From assembly GCF_900089605.1 (NCBI RefSeq), contig NZ_LT594324.1:3100001-3164000 (forward strand): DNA of 64,000 nucleotides, written 5' to 3'. A model generated the notes under the pieces. The model was not told the origin of the DNA. It saw nothing but the letters and a program-made list of their open reading frames with translations, and did not search any database. Positions 7,422-15,837 of this stretch are shown piece by piece. This stretch comes from Micromonospora narathiwatensis. Its GTDB lineage: Bacteria; Actinomycetota; Actinomycetes; Mycobacteriales; Micromonosporaceae. Position numbers and translations under genes: made by a program. Each line of letters starts with the position of its first letter. The first letter of the stretch is position 1.

Positions 7422-8600
7422 TCAGACGTAGAGGGTGTTCGGCTCGAGTCCGCTGAGCAGACGGCCGTACAGCTCGGTGTTCGTGTTCGGGTGCATGAGC
7501 GCGTGCAGGCTCAGCGCCTGGATGTCCCGCTGGATGCGCTGGATGGGGACGTCGAGGTAGATGGACGACCCGCCGCTGGCGTTGGCCAGCGTCTCGACGG
7601 CCTCCCGGGCCCGCTGGACCGCCGCGCCCATGTCGGCGCGCGCGAGCACCCGCTCGTGGATCGTCCACGGGGCCTGCTCGGCCGCCTTGCGGTCGACGAG
7701 CGCGGCCAACCGGTGGGCGTGGAACTGGGCCTCGTCGACCCGCATGGCCGCGTCGGCCAGCTGGAGGTGCGTGATCGGCGCCTCGCGCTGGCTGGTGTAG
7801 TTCGTGTACGTGATCTTGCGGTCGGCGAGCCGCTGGGTGAAGGCGTCCAGGGCCGCCCTGGCGAGACCGAGCGCGACGCCGACGGACGAGGCGGAGGCGA
7901 CCGGGAGCAGCGGAGCCTGGTAGATCCCGCTGGACTGGTTGGCGTGCGAGACGCCCTGCCCCTGCAGGACCGCGCCCAGCGGCAGGAACCGGTCCTGGGG
8001 CACGAAGAGGTCCTGGGCGACGGTGCTGACGCTGCCGGTGCCCTTCAGGCCGGCGGTGTGCCAGTCGTCGACGATGTGCAGGTCACTGGTGGGCACCAGG
8101 GCGAGGACCGGCATCGGCTCGGCCTCCGGCGCGATCAGGACGGCGATGACGGCCTGCCACTTGCTGTGCAGCGCGCCGGTGATGAAGCCCCACTTGCCGT
8201 TCACCACGATGCCGCCCTCGGCGGGCGCGGCCATGGCGCTGGGGCTCAGCGTCCCGCAGATGAGCGAGTCGGGGCTGGCGAACACCGTGTCCTGGACGTG
8301 GTCCGGGAAGTGGGACGCCATCCAGGTGGGGATCCAGTAGACCGAGGCCGTCCACGCGGTCGATCCGTCGCCACGGGCCAGCTCCGCGGCGACGTCGACG
8401 AGGGTACGGGTGTCGCACTCGTAGCCGCCGTACCGCTGCGGCGTCCGCAGCCGGAAGATGCCCGCCTCGGCCAGCGCGGCGACGGCGTCGTCGTGGACCC
8501 GCCGGTTCTCCTCGTTCCACGTCGCGAACTTCCGCAGCGTCGGGACGAGTTCGGACGCTCGGCGCACCAGCTCGGCGCGTCCGGGTAGGTCATTGCTCAA
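7422..8600 (-). CDS. Acyl-CoA-dehydrogenase-fold FMN-dependent oxygenase (HsaA/ActVA-ORF5 type)
   Basis: 392 residues. The fold is that of group D flavin monooxygenases: an N-terminal helical domain (LAEAGIFRLRTPQRYGG), a middle beta-domain (VVNGKWGFITGALHSKW, WHTAGLKGTGS), and a C-terminal four-helix bundle. These enzymes use free reduced flavin, which the reductase at 16997 could supply. The lack of acyl-CoA genes nearby argues against a real dehydrogenase. It probably oxygenates the core or an aromatic unit. The TTG at 8600 lies six bases from AAGGAGG and is preferred; a GTG three bases upstream is possible but too close. A perfect inverted repeat at 8699-8717 in its upstream region may control it. 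Confidence 0.82.
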   Translation of the reverse strand: MSNDLPGRAELVRRASELVPTLRKFATWNEENRRVHDDAVAALAEAGIFRLRTPQRYGGYECDTRTLVDVAAELARGDGSTAWTASVYWIPTWMASHFPDHVQDTVFASPDSLICGTLSPSAMAAPAEGGIVVNGKWGFITGALHSKWQAVIAVLIAPEAEPMPVLALVPTSDLHIVDDWHTAGLKGTGSVSTVAQDLFVPQDRFLPLGAVLQGQGVSHANQSSGIYQAPLLPVASASSVGVALGLARAALDAFTQRLADRKITYTNYTSQREAPITHLQLADAAMRVDEAQFHAHRLAALVDRKAAEQAPWTIHERVLARADMGAAVQRAREAVETLANASGGSSIYLDVPIQRIQRDIQALSLHALMHPNTNTELYGRLLSGLEPNTLYV

Positions 8601-8698
8601 CACATGCCTCCTTGAGAGATCCGGCTCGGATGAGCCGAGACAGCGGCACTCTCCGTCGCGGGCCGTCGCGGTGCCGTCGACGGTGAGCCACATTCATG

Positions 8699-8717
8699 AA
8701 CATCCGTCACGGATGTT
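8699..8717. promoter_or_regulatory. Perfect 8-3-8 inverted repeat, candidate operator
   Basis: AACATCCG, a 3-nt spacer, then CGGATGTT. It lies about 100 bases upstream of the FMN oxygenase start and 16 bases past the stop of the minus-strand AraC gene. It is AT-richer than its surroundings and could be a regulator-binding site for the oxygenase/SgcJ-like unit. A short terminator hairpin for the AraC gene is the alternative. Confidence 0.4.
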
Positions 8718-8732
8718 GCGGCGCCACGACGC

Positions 8733-9530
8733 TCACGCGGCGCGACCGACACCGACACCGCCACCCCAGCGGGATCGGCGCACGGTGGCGACGGTGCGTA
8801 CGTCCGGCAGCGCCAGGAGCATCGGCGGGTCGCAGAGCCGGGCGGGCCCGAGCCGCACGACGACGTCCAGGGTCTGCTCGGCACCGATGTGGAACGGACC
8901 GTGGCAGCCGAACAGCGCGGCCGTCTCCCGCCTGGTCCCGCCGTCGCCGCCGAGACCGGGGCCGAGGCCGTGGCAGAGCAGGTACCAGGTGCCCTCCGGC
9001 ACCTTGTCGAGCACGAAGCGGCCGGGGCCCGCGAGAGTGGCGCAGCTGACCGGGCGGCCTTCGGGTATCCGGCTCTTGAACAGACCCATGAACACCACCT
9101 CGATCGCCGCCGACGAGCAGGCGGAGACGACACCCGAGACGACCCCGCCGGCGCCGGCGGCGGCGTCGTCCGGCTCCGCCGCGGCGATGGAGCGCAGGAC
9201 GCCACCGCGCCGGCGGTACTCGGTGGGCGGCAGGCCCACGCTGCGGGTGAAGCGGGAACTGAAGGTGCCGACGCTGTTGTACCCGACATGCACGCTGATG
9301 TCGGCGACGTTCATCGACGTCGACAGCAGGAGCGACTTCGCGCGCTGCAGGCGCAGGGCCGACAGGAATCGACCTGGCGAAACGCCGGTAACCCGCTGGA
9401 AGACCCGCGTGTAGTGGAACTTGCTGAACATGGCGGCACGCGCCATGTCGTCCACGGTCAACTGCTCACCGAGGTTGTCCCGCATCAGCATTATGGATCG
9501 TTCGACAGCATCAACGAAATGGCTGCTCAT
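8733..9530 (-). CDS. AraC-family regulator with C-terminal ligand-like domain (first of two)
   Basis: 265 residues with the DNA-binding domain at the N-terminus: two helix-turn-helix units lie in residues ~10-110 (LTVDDMARAAMFSKFHYTRVF and ISVHVGYNSVGTFSSRFT...GLPPTEYR). Residues ~145-240 form a beta-rich domain (VVFMGLFKSRIPEG, GTWYLLCHGL). The same order and both halves occur in the AraC gene at 14857, so the two are paralogues. AraC regulators of this kind occur in C-1027 and related clusters. The ATG at 9530 has GGGAGGG five bases upstream. The 800-bp region in front of it is the longest non-coding stretch in the window and probably holds its control sites. Confidence 0.9.
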   Translation of the reverse strand: MSSHFVDAVERSIMLMRDNLGEQLTVDDMARAAMFSKFHYTRVFQRVTGVSPGRFLSALRLQRAKSLLLSTSMNVADISVHVGYNSVGTFSSRFTRSVGLPPTEYRRRGGVLRSIAAAEPDDAAAGAGGVVSGVVSACSSAAIEVVFMGLFKSRIPEGRPVSCATLAGPGRFVLDKVPEGTWYLLCHGLGPGLGGDGGTRRETAALFGCHGPFHIGAEQTLDVVVRLGPARLCDPPMLLALPDVRTVATVRRSRWGGGVGVGRAA

Positions 9531-10327
9531 TATGCCCTCCCCAGCCGACGACGCGCCGAATTACCGACATCTGCCACGGCGAGGAATACACAGGACTCCG
9601 GCCCGTGGAATTGTCGGGAATTCACCGGCCGCGCTCGAACAGACTCCACGCCGGTAACAATTCCTGAGATGATCTGCGGTGTACGCGGGACCTGAACCCG
9701 TTCGGTTCGGGTCGACACCTACCCCGTACGAATCCGCATCAGGAGCTGCCGCTGCCGAACCGGCCACCGCCCCGCGTACGGCGGTTCGGCGCCGGATGAC
9801 TGACGCCAGATGACGGACACAAGTATTGGCGGCCCATCTTCCGCTCCCCCTTGGACTCCGAATGTCTTCGCACTTGCGAGTGCGGTAATCCTCGCGTTAC
9901 GGAGAAGAGTCGAGCATCTTGAAAAGTGCGGTCAATCCCGCACGCTCGAAGAAGCGCGCGGTGTCGAATATCACGCCTGGCCGCCCACGGCGCCGGAAAG
10001 GCACGCCCATCACCGTGACAACGAGTCATGCGCGCGAGCGGGGATCCCCTAATTGGTCCCGGGGCGTCGCCGCCGCACGTGAACGCTGCGTTAAGGCATT
10101 CGCGTGGCGGAAGCGGGTGGACACCCCTCCGACGTAACAGAACGTGCTGCTGCGGCATACGGGATTGCCGTGTCCGACGTCCGCACGTCATCGACGGTCG
10201 GTCACCGCTTGACGGCAGCCAGCGACCGGAGGGCGAACGTCTCATTAGACAACACGTCGACGCCGATCGCCATAAGCAGTGCCGTGGGTGCTCCGGTCTA
10301 GTGCTCCGGTGCTCCGGTGCTCCGGTC
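9531..10327. other. 797-bp non-coding region upstream of the first AraC gene
   Basis: No supportable gene on either strand; the region has clearly lower GC than the flanking genes. It holds a short perfect inverted repeat (CGCACT, 4-nt loop, AGTGCG) at 9869-9884 and, at its right end (about 10298-10326), several short repeats of a GTGCTCCG element just behind unbU. It probably carries the promoter and operators of the AraC gene. Confidence 0.55.
10298..10326. repeat. Short-unit tandem repeat (GTGCTCCG-like)
   Basis: The octamer GTGCTCCG recurs in close succession, with three contiguous copies after an interrupted first one, immediately before the unbU terminator hairpin. It looks like slippage-derived simple repeat. 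Two other places in this window (42130-42255, 52317-52385) also have tandem repeats right behind a minus-strand stop codon. Confidence 0.6.
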
Positions 10328-10364
10328 GCGCCGGCCGGGACGGGCTCGCCGTCCCGGCCGGCGC
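10328..10364 (-). terminator. 16-bp perfect hairpin behind unbU
   Basis: Arms 10328-10343 and 10349-10364 pair without mismatch around the loop GCTCG. It begins 4 bases after the unbU stop, so it is a convincing terminator of the minus-strand unbV-unbU transcript. No T-run follows. Confidence 0.75.
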
Positions 10365-10368
10365 CAGG

Positions 10369-11382
10369 TCATGCCCTTGCCGGATCGGTCGCCGGCACCG
10401 GGCCGGCGAGCCGGCCACCCGTCCGCGCGGGTCGGCGGAGCCAGATGAACCACCACATGAGACCACGGGCGAGACACACGATGGTGACCGCGAAGAAGGT
10501 CGTGTAGACGACGTTGAGCGCGAGCAGGACGCCGTAGACCGCGGCGACACCGGAACCGAAGGCGAACTGGTTCCAACCCTTGGTCGGCGTGGTACCCGGA
10601 TCGGTGATCATGTAGTTGGTGAACAGGACGAAGGCCACCCCGGTCATCGGCACCAGGGCGCCCCACAGCGCCACGTCGAGCGTCCAGTGCCGGACCAACG
10701 CCTGGATCACGAAACCGCCGACCCAGCCGAGGATGAGCGGCACCTTCTTGGTGAGCATCGCGTTGAGGACGGTCCCGGAGGTGATGATGACCAGCGGAAT
10801 GACGATGCTGATCGCCTCCGGGACGTGCTCCGTGAAGTGATACGGCGGCGCGACGTTCACCCACGGGAACAGCAGCAGGGCTGCCGAGATGCCCAGGTTG
10901 GACGGGTTCATGAAGTGCCGCATCCGCCCGTTGATGGGTGCCCGGAGGATGGCCTTCTGGCCGATGGCGACCAGGACCGCGAACGCGATCGGCCAGAACC
11001 GGTCATTGGCGTAGAGCAACATGTTCGCCGCGAGGGCGGTGATGTGCGTCGGTAGCAGGAACTCGTACATTCCCCGCCATCCGCGGCCGGAGAACTCCGG
11101 CGGGCGCCGGTACGCGGCGGCGGTGATCACCTCGATCAGGATCTCCGCCGCGTAGCCGATCAGCAGCGCGAGGATGGGCCAGGCCCACGGCTGCTCGAAT
11201 CCGAGCACGGTGTAGCCGAGGATGTTGAAGATCGTCATCGACAACGCGAAGTTTCGCAGCGCGATGTAGCGCGGGTCCTTCGGCGCCGCGGGCGCCACCG
11301 GCTTCCGTACGGGCGGGTCCCCGCCGGCCCGCTCGGGACCCGCCCTGTGGACCGACCTGTCGATGGACTGCGTGCTGCTCAT
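10369..11382 (-). CDS. unbU: Enediyne core protein UnbU, polytopic membrane protein
   Basis: 337 residues. After a soluble charged ~45-residue N-terminus come about eight to nine membrane helices, as in the NQR2/RnfD-like family to which enediyne UnbU proteins belong; features include PKDPRYIALRNFALS and LTHITALAAN-like short loops. UnbU is one of the proteins that always accompany PksE in enediyne loci. Its biochemical role is unknown; the kinship with redox-pump subunits suggests membrane electron transfer or transport. The ATG overlaps the unbV stop by 4 bases (ATGA), so the pair is translationally coupled, and a strong hairpin follows the stop. Confidence 0.9.
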   Translation of the reverse strand: MSSTQSIDRSVHRAGPERAGGDPPVRKPVAPAAPKDPRYIALRNFALSMTIFNILGYTVLGFEQPWAWPILALLIGYAAEILIEVITAAAYRRPPEFSGRGWRGMYEFLLPTHITALAANMLLYANDRFWPIAFAVLVAIGQKAILRAPINGRMRHFMNPSNLGISAALLLFPWVNVAPPYHFTEHVPEAISIVIPLVIITSGTVLNAMLTKKVPLILGWVGGFVIQALVRHWTLDVALWGALVPMTGVAFVLFTNYMITDPGTTPTKGWNQFAFGSGVAAVYGVLLALNVVYTTFFAVTIVCLARGLMWWFIWLRRPARTGGRLAGPVPATDPARA

Positions 11383-13379
11383 CGCACCCTCACCTCCCGT
11401 GCCTGATCGGTGAGCATCAGGCTGTGCCAGCCGCGGGTCATCTCCCGGGTCTCGGTGTGGACCACGCCGTCGAGGTCACGCCAGGTCACCTCGACGGAGA
11501 CCGGCTGGTCGCCGATCTCACCGAGGCCGAAGAACACGTCGAAGCTGCGCTTGCCGGAGTGGCCGCCGCCGCCGTCGAGCTGGGCCAGCCGGGTACGACC
11601 GTCCGGGGTCCGGACGCGGACCTGGGCTCCGTAGGCCGGCGTCCCGATCGCCTCCGGCGACGCGGCCGGCCGGTAGAGGCGCAGACCGACGAAGTCACCC
11701 GGGTGGGCGATGGTGTTGCGGTAGAAGCTGGGTTGACCCCACTGCCGTGCGACGGCGAAGTCCTGGGTGCCGTTGCCGTCGACGTCCGCGATCGCGACGC
11801 CCCGGCTCGGCGTGTCATCGCCCATGCCCAGCTCCGTGGCGAGGTTGACGTAGCGACCGTTGCCCTCCGGCGTCCAGAACGAGATCGGTTGGGATCCGGC
11901 GATGTCGTCACCCGGCTTCGCGTTCGGCCACATGCCGGGGTTGCGCAGCATGAGGTCGTTGGCCATCGCCAGTTCCTGAAGCCAGGCCCACCTGTTGAGG
12001 CTGCCCTTGATGAAGCCGTTGGCCTGGATCACCTCGACTTCGCCGTTGTTGTCGAAGTCCGCCATCTTCGCGTCCCAACCCCAGCCCGACCAGGCGAGGT
12101 TGCGTTCGGCGGCCTCGTTCTCGTACGGCGCCCGGCCGTCGCGCAGCATCTGCCCCGCCGCCTGTGGGCTCGACGCGGTGTTGCGCCAGACGAACGTGCT
12201 CTCCTCAAGCCCCCACGAGGTGGTGATGTTGCTGACGAACGCGTCGAAGCGTCCGCTGCCGTGCAGGTCACCGAATTCGACGGACATGCCCTTGAACGAG
12301 TCGTGGCCCAGGACCAGCGACTTCGGCGTGAACGCGTCGCGCTTGCCCTCGACCAGCTCGAAGCGGATCTGGCCGGGCACGGACCGGTTGTGGAAGAAAC
12401 GGTCGTTGCCGAAGTCGTTGGCGAGGTACAGCTCCGGCAGCAGGTCGCCGTCGAGGTCGGCCGACGCCGCGCCCAGGGTCCAGCCGGTCGCCACGGCCGG
12501 GTCCAGCGCCTTCTGCTCGGTGTAGGTGACCGACGGTTGCTTGCCGCTCTGGGCGGCGGTCCAGCGCAGGATGTGCGCCCCGCCGGCGTTGCGGGCGTGC
12601 GACATCGAATGGTTCATCTGCACCCCGGCCAGCCCGTCCGGGTCCAGCACGGCCGAGTCGGGGAAGTAGTTGAAGACACCGATGTCCACGTGCCCGTCGC
12701 CGTCGAAGTCCGCCACCGCGACGGCGTTGGTGTTCCACAGCGGCCCGTGATAAACGCCGTCGCCGCCGTTGAGGTTCGGGACGAGCTCGGTCGGCCGGAA
12801 ACTCTCCGGGCTCAGGGGCGCGCCCGTGCCCCGGTTCATGAACAGCACCGGCGTACGGCCCCAGTAGTAGACGAGCAGGTCCATCCAGCCGTCTTCGTTG
12901 AAGTCGCCGGGGACGCACCCCATCGGGGCCATCGCCCCGTGCACCGGCAGCGGCGCCGGTTCGAGGACGAACGGCTGGTACACGTTTCCGCTGCCCGGCG
13001 CCGGCGTGACGATCACACTGTCGCTGCGCGTGTCGACCAGACAGATGTCGTTGGCGACACCGCTGGCGTCGAGGTCGTTGACGGCGATCGCCGCGCCGAC
13101 GGAGGACACCCAGGAGCGGATGTGGTCGTACTCGGGGTTGACCGTGCGGACGGTGCGCTGGGGCAGGCCCGGCGGCAGGACGATCGGCAGCTCCGTGAAC
13201 GAGAACTGAGCGGCCAGTCTGGATCGGTCGGTCGGGGACGCTGACGGCAGCCGTGCGAGCAGATAGGTGGAAGCCAATAGGATGGCTACCACGAGCATGG
13301 GTATCAGGCGGCGTAGAATGCCGACCGGTTGCGAGGCCAACGGCTCCCCCTCGGAATCGGCAGCGCCCTCGCGCTGCAC
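11379..13379 (-). CDS. unbV: Enediyne core protein UnbV, membrane-anchored FG-GAP/ASPIC-UnbV protein
   Basis: 666 residues. A signal-anchor helix (LIPMLVVAILLASTYLLA) near residue 35 exports the bulk of the protein. It is followed by FG-GAP/VCBS-like calcium-binding repeats with DFDGDGHVD, DLDGDLLPE, DNNGEVE and DVDGNGTQD motifs, predicting a beta-propeller. The C-terminal ~90 residues (RLAQLDGGGGHSGKRS, VFFGLGE) are the ASPIC/UnbV domain that names the family. It is part of the universal enediyne PKS cassette; function unknown. The GTG at 13379 has a poor Shine-Dalgarno. A TTG at 13340, preceded by GGGGGAG, would remove 13 residues and keep the anchor, and may be the true start. Confidence 0.9.
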   Translation of the reverse strand: MQREGAADSEGEPLASQPVGILRRLIPMLVVAILLASTYLLARLPSASPTDRSRLAAQFSFTELPIVLPPGLPQRTVRTVNPEYDHIRSWVSSVGAAIAVNDLDASGVANDICLVDTRSDSVIVTPAPGSGNVYQPFVLEPAPLPVHGAMAPMGCVPGDFNEDGWMDLLVYYWGRTPVLFMNRGTGAPLSPESFRPTELVPNLNGGDGVYHGPLWNTNAVAVADFDGDGHVDIGVFNYFPDSAVLDPDGLAGVQMNHSMSHARNAGGAHILRWTAAQSGKQPSVTYTEQKALDPAVATGWTLGAASADLDGDLLPELYLANDFGNDRFFHNRSVPGQIRFELVEGKRDAFTPKSLVLGHDSFKGMSVEFGDLHGSGRFDAFVSNITTSWGLEESTFVWRNTASSPQAAGQMLRDGRAPYENEAAERNLAWSGWGWDAKMADFDNNGEVEVIQANGFIKGSLNRWAWLQELAMANDLMLRNPGMWPNAKPGDDIAGSQPISFWTPEGNGRYVNLATELGMGDDTPSRGVAIADVDGNGTQDFAVARQWGQPSFYRNTIAHPGDFVGLRLYRPAASPEAIGTPAYGAQVRVRTPDGRTRLAQLDGGGGHSGKRSFDVFFGLGEIGDQPVSVEVTWRDLDGVVHTETREMTRGWHSLMLTDQAREVRVR

Positions 13380-13664
13380 CAGAAATGCGACTGCTCGGGA
13401 CGGTCGGTCAGTTCTGCCGCATTTCGGGGACGGCCGGATACAGCGCCCGGGAGGCGCGATCGGAGTCGTCGCCGTTTTTTACGGCAGCCAAGGATCACCG
13501 GTAGGACTCACCGGTGTTTCATCGGCTCCGGAGGGACACGTGACGTGCCCTGGGAACGATGACCGCACCATCGGAGTGGTCCCGAACCACCATCATCATG
13601 GCTGACGACCCGAATCAGTTCTTCTTGCATGTTGCGGGCCCGGCGGATCTGATCCTGATTGGTG
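13380..13664. promoter_or_regulatory. 285-bp region upstream of unbV
   Basis: No gene seen. Lying between the unbV start and the MerR terminator hairpin, it must contain the unbV-unbU promoter on the minus strand. A TTTTTTAC run around 13475 is the most AT-rich spot; I cannot define -35/-10 boxes with confidence. Confidence 0.4.
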
Positions 13665-13722
13665 ACGGCGCTGTCGGACGCGGTGGCGCATTTCGCACTT
13701 TCGTTTTGCGTCCGACAGCGCC
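13665..13722 (-). terminator. Long 16-bp inverted repeat behind the MerR gene
   Basis: Arms 13665-13680 and 13707-13722 are perfectly complementary, separated by a 26-nt AT-richer spacer with a TTTTG run. It lies 5 bases past the MerR stop on the minus strand and so is a likely terminator. The wide spacer would also fit a regulator-binding inverted repeat for unbV. Confidence 0.6.
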
Positions 13723-13727
13723 GGACA

Positions 13728-14375
13728 TCACGTCGGCTCGGCGCCGACCCGGTCAGCCGCCCGGATGAGGTGCTCGCGGGCCAGCCGCCGCAACGCGGCC
13801 ATCGCCGCCTCCAGCAGCACGACCCGCGCGATCAGGGTCGCCCGATCGTTGTCGGACTCCACGCTCGACGGCAGCGACGCGGCCTCCAGGGTGGTCAGAC
13901 ACATCGCCGCCTCGGCGTACGGCGCGAAGACGCTCACGTCGGTGTCACCGGTCAGCCGCTCCAGGGCGGTGAGCACCCGCGCCAGCGTGTGTCGGCCGGG
14001 TGAGTCGCCGGCGACCCGCCAGCCCAACACGTCGATGAAGGAATCGATCCGGGCGGCCGCCCCCTGCCGCTCCGGCATTGCCAGCAGACTCGGGTCCTCG
14101 GCGAAGAGAGCGTCGTTGATCACCGCGCAGAGGCCGGCGATCTGCAGGCCCCGGCTGTCGACCGCGTGCAGGACCTCGCGGACCGAGGCGAGACTCAACC
14201 TGCCCACCGCGGTCAGTGTGCGTATCAGCATCAGCCGGGACAGATGCCGCTCGTCGTAGTTCAGATGCCGCCCGCCGGGCGCGGTCCGACCGGGCGGAAG
14301 AAGCCCCTCCCTCAGGTAGAATTTGATGGTCGGCACCGGAAGTTCGGCACGGCGACTCAGCTCCACGATCTTCAA
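13728..14375 (-). CDS. MerR-family transcriptional regulator
   Basis: 215 residues from the preferred TTG start at 14375, which has GGTGGGA five bases upstream. In-frame ATG (14415) and GTG codons further up lack ribosome sites. The N-terminus is a winged-helix MerR domain (LKIVELSRRAELPVPTIKFYLREGL is split over helices 1-2, then GGRHLNYDERHLSRLMLI). The C-terminal ~140 residues are helical with no Cys cluster, so metal sensing is unlikely and a small-molecule effector is probable. It is transcribed away from the second AraC gene across a 480-bp region. It probably regulates the cluster, possibly in response to the enediyne or a precursor. Confidence 0.85.
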   Translation of the reverse strand: MKIVELSRRAELPVPTIKFYLREGLLPPGRTAPGGRHLNYDERHLSRLMLIRTLTAVGRLSLASVREVLHAVDSRGLQIAGLCAVINDALFAEDPSLLAMPERQGAAARIDSFIDVLGWRVAGDSPGRHTLARVLTALERLTGDTDVSVFAPYAEAAMCLTTLEAASLPSSVESDNDRATLIARVVLLEAAMAALRRLAREHLIRAADRVGAEPT

Positions 14376-14856
14376 TCGGATCCCACCGTACGTCTGGTTC
14401 ACGAGTTTGGCCGGCATTCGGCGATAGGACACTGTTGCCCGGTTGTGTCGTACGGCAGGGCTCACCCCCCTCGACCAAGAAGTCTCCCTCCACGACGAGC
14501 CGGCGCCCTCACGCACGGTGCCGGGCTTCCGCGGCCCATCCGGCGGACGGAACGCGTCGCCGCAGCACAGACCATTAGGACCGGTCACTTGCGACGGTTT
14601 TGCGGGCACCTCACCGAATCGGGCTGATAGCGCAACTATCCCTTACAGGCCGTCACATATTCGCCGGCACTCCGGGCGGCCGCGGAACGACGGGGAGTTG
14701 CCCAGGCCAATTGCGGGCGCTAGCATCTAGCCACCGCAAGATCGTGATCAATGAGGAAACCTTGAGCCAGCATATTTGCTTTTTATATATAGGCACCTTT
14801 GACGAAGCATGCCCTCGCGCTCGCTGGGCCCACTTCCGGCATCCGGGAGCGGCGCG
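14376..14856. promoter_or_regulatory. Divergent control region between MerR and AraC genes
   Basis: 481 bases without a supportable gene. The right third (about 14735-14805) is strongly AT-rich for this genome and holds the AraC promoter candidate at 14762-14791. The left part should carry the MerR promoter. Binding of both regulators here is an inference. Confidence 0.55.
14762..14791 (+). promoter_or_regulatory. Candidate promoter of the second AraC gene
   Basis: TTGAGC at 14762-14767, then a TATATATA tract at 14784-14791 giving a -10 box 16-18 bases downstream. This is the most AT-rich stretch in the window. Transcription would begin near 14797, leaving a leader of about 60 bases before the ATG at 14857. 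Confidence 0.5.
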
Positions 14857-15837
14857 ATGTTGTTGATGGGAGAAATCGCCGTGCGGCGAGCGTTGTGGGC
14901 GATGCGGGAAAGACTCGGAGAACCCCTGACAATCGACGAACTGGCAAGCGTCGCAATGTTCAGCAGATTCCATTTCTCGCGTCTCTTCAGAACGATCACC
15001 GGAATATCGCCCGGTCGTTTCCTGGCCGCCGTCCGGATCCAGGAGGCCAAACGCCTGCTCACCACCACGTCCCTGACCGTGGCGGCCATCAGCACCTCCG
15101 TCGGCTACACCAGCCTCGGCACCTTCAGCTCCCGATTTCACCGCAGCGTCGGCGTCTCGCCCGCCGCGTACCGGCACCGGCGTCTGGAACCGCCGCCGAT
15201 ACAACAGATCCGCCCCCCGCAGGGAAGCGCCGTCATCAGCGGCGAGGTACGCCCGTTCTGCCCGCGATTCGCGGCGCCCATCTTCATCGGGTTGTTCCCC
15301 GACGCCATCGCCGAGGGGGCGCCGGCGAGCTGGGCCGTCATAGACCGCCCCGGCCCGTACCGGCTCTCCGGGGTCAGTCCCGGATCCTGGTACCTCATCG
15401 CGCACTCCCTCGGCGAGTGGCGATACCCGACCGACGATCCGGACCAGATCGAGCAGGTCACCGCGGTGGCTCGGTACGGGCCGCTCCAGATCGCCGAGGG
15501 CGGCAACCTCCAGGGCGCGGAGGTGATCGTCCGCCCGCGCCGGGACGTCGACCCGCCCGCCCTGCTGTCGCTGCTCGACCTGCCCGAGGTCGCGCTGAAG
15601 GCTGCCCGGCGCTCGCCGGAGCGGGAGCGTCATCCGGCCGCCGGATCCACCGTCCTCACCAGCATCGGCAACCCGCCCCGGATCCTCAGCGACAGCATCG
15701 GTTCCGGCACGACCCGGTGCCTGCGCGGGGTCGAGAGCCGGAACTCCCGTGCGATCATGGCCAGCACGAACACGGCCTCCATCAGACCAAGGTTGCTGCC
15801 GACGCAGACCCGCGGACCCGCGCCGAAGGGAATGTAG
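14857..15837 (+). CDS. AraC-family regulator with C-terminal ligand-like domain (second), 3' end overlaps P450 gene
   Basis: 326 residues from the ATG at 14857, with GGGAG seven bases upstream; an ATG at 14809 lacks a ribosome site. The N-terminal AraC domain (LTIDELASVAMFSRFHFSRLF, ISTSVGYTSLGTFSSRFHRS) and the beta-rich domain that follows (FIGLFPDAIAEG, GSWYLIAHSL) match the paralogue at 8733 piece by piece. That paralogue ends where this one reaches about residue 255; the extra ~70 residues here lie opposite the 3' end of the P450 gene and read like antisense, suggesting a lost stop codon. It faces the core P450-PksE operon tail to tail and is divergent from the MerR gene. Confidence 0.88.
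   Translation: MLLMGEIAVRRALWAMRERLGEPLTIDELASVAMFSRFHFSRLFRTITGISPGRFLAAVRIQEAKRLLTTTSLTVAAISTSVGYTSLGTFSSRFHRSVGVSPAAYRHRRLEPPPIQQIRPPQGSAVISGEVRPFCPRFAAPIFIGLFPDAIAEGAPASWAVIDRPGPYRLSGVSPGSWYLIAHSLGEWRYPTDDPDQIEQVTAVARYGPLQIAEGGNLQGAEVIVRPRRDVDPPALLSLLDLPEVALKAARRSPERERHPAAGSTVLTSIGNPPRILSDSIGSGTTRCLRGVESRNSRAIMASTNTASIRPRLLPTQTRGPAPKGM

Noticed and set aside
7422-8600. Acyl-CoA dehydrogenase of fatty-acid oxidation
   Set aside because: The context is biosynthetic and the sequence fits the group D flavin monooxygenases; no acyl-CoA metabolic genes adjoin.
9531-10327. Several 60-170-codon frames in the AraC upstream region
   Set aside because: No ribosome sites or family patterns; composition and lower GC fit non-coding control DNA.
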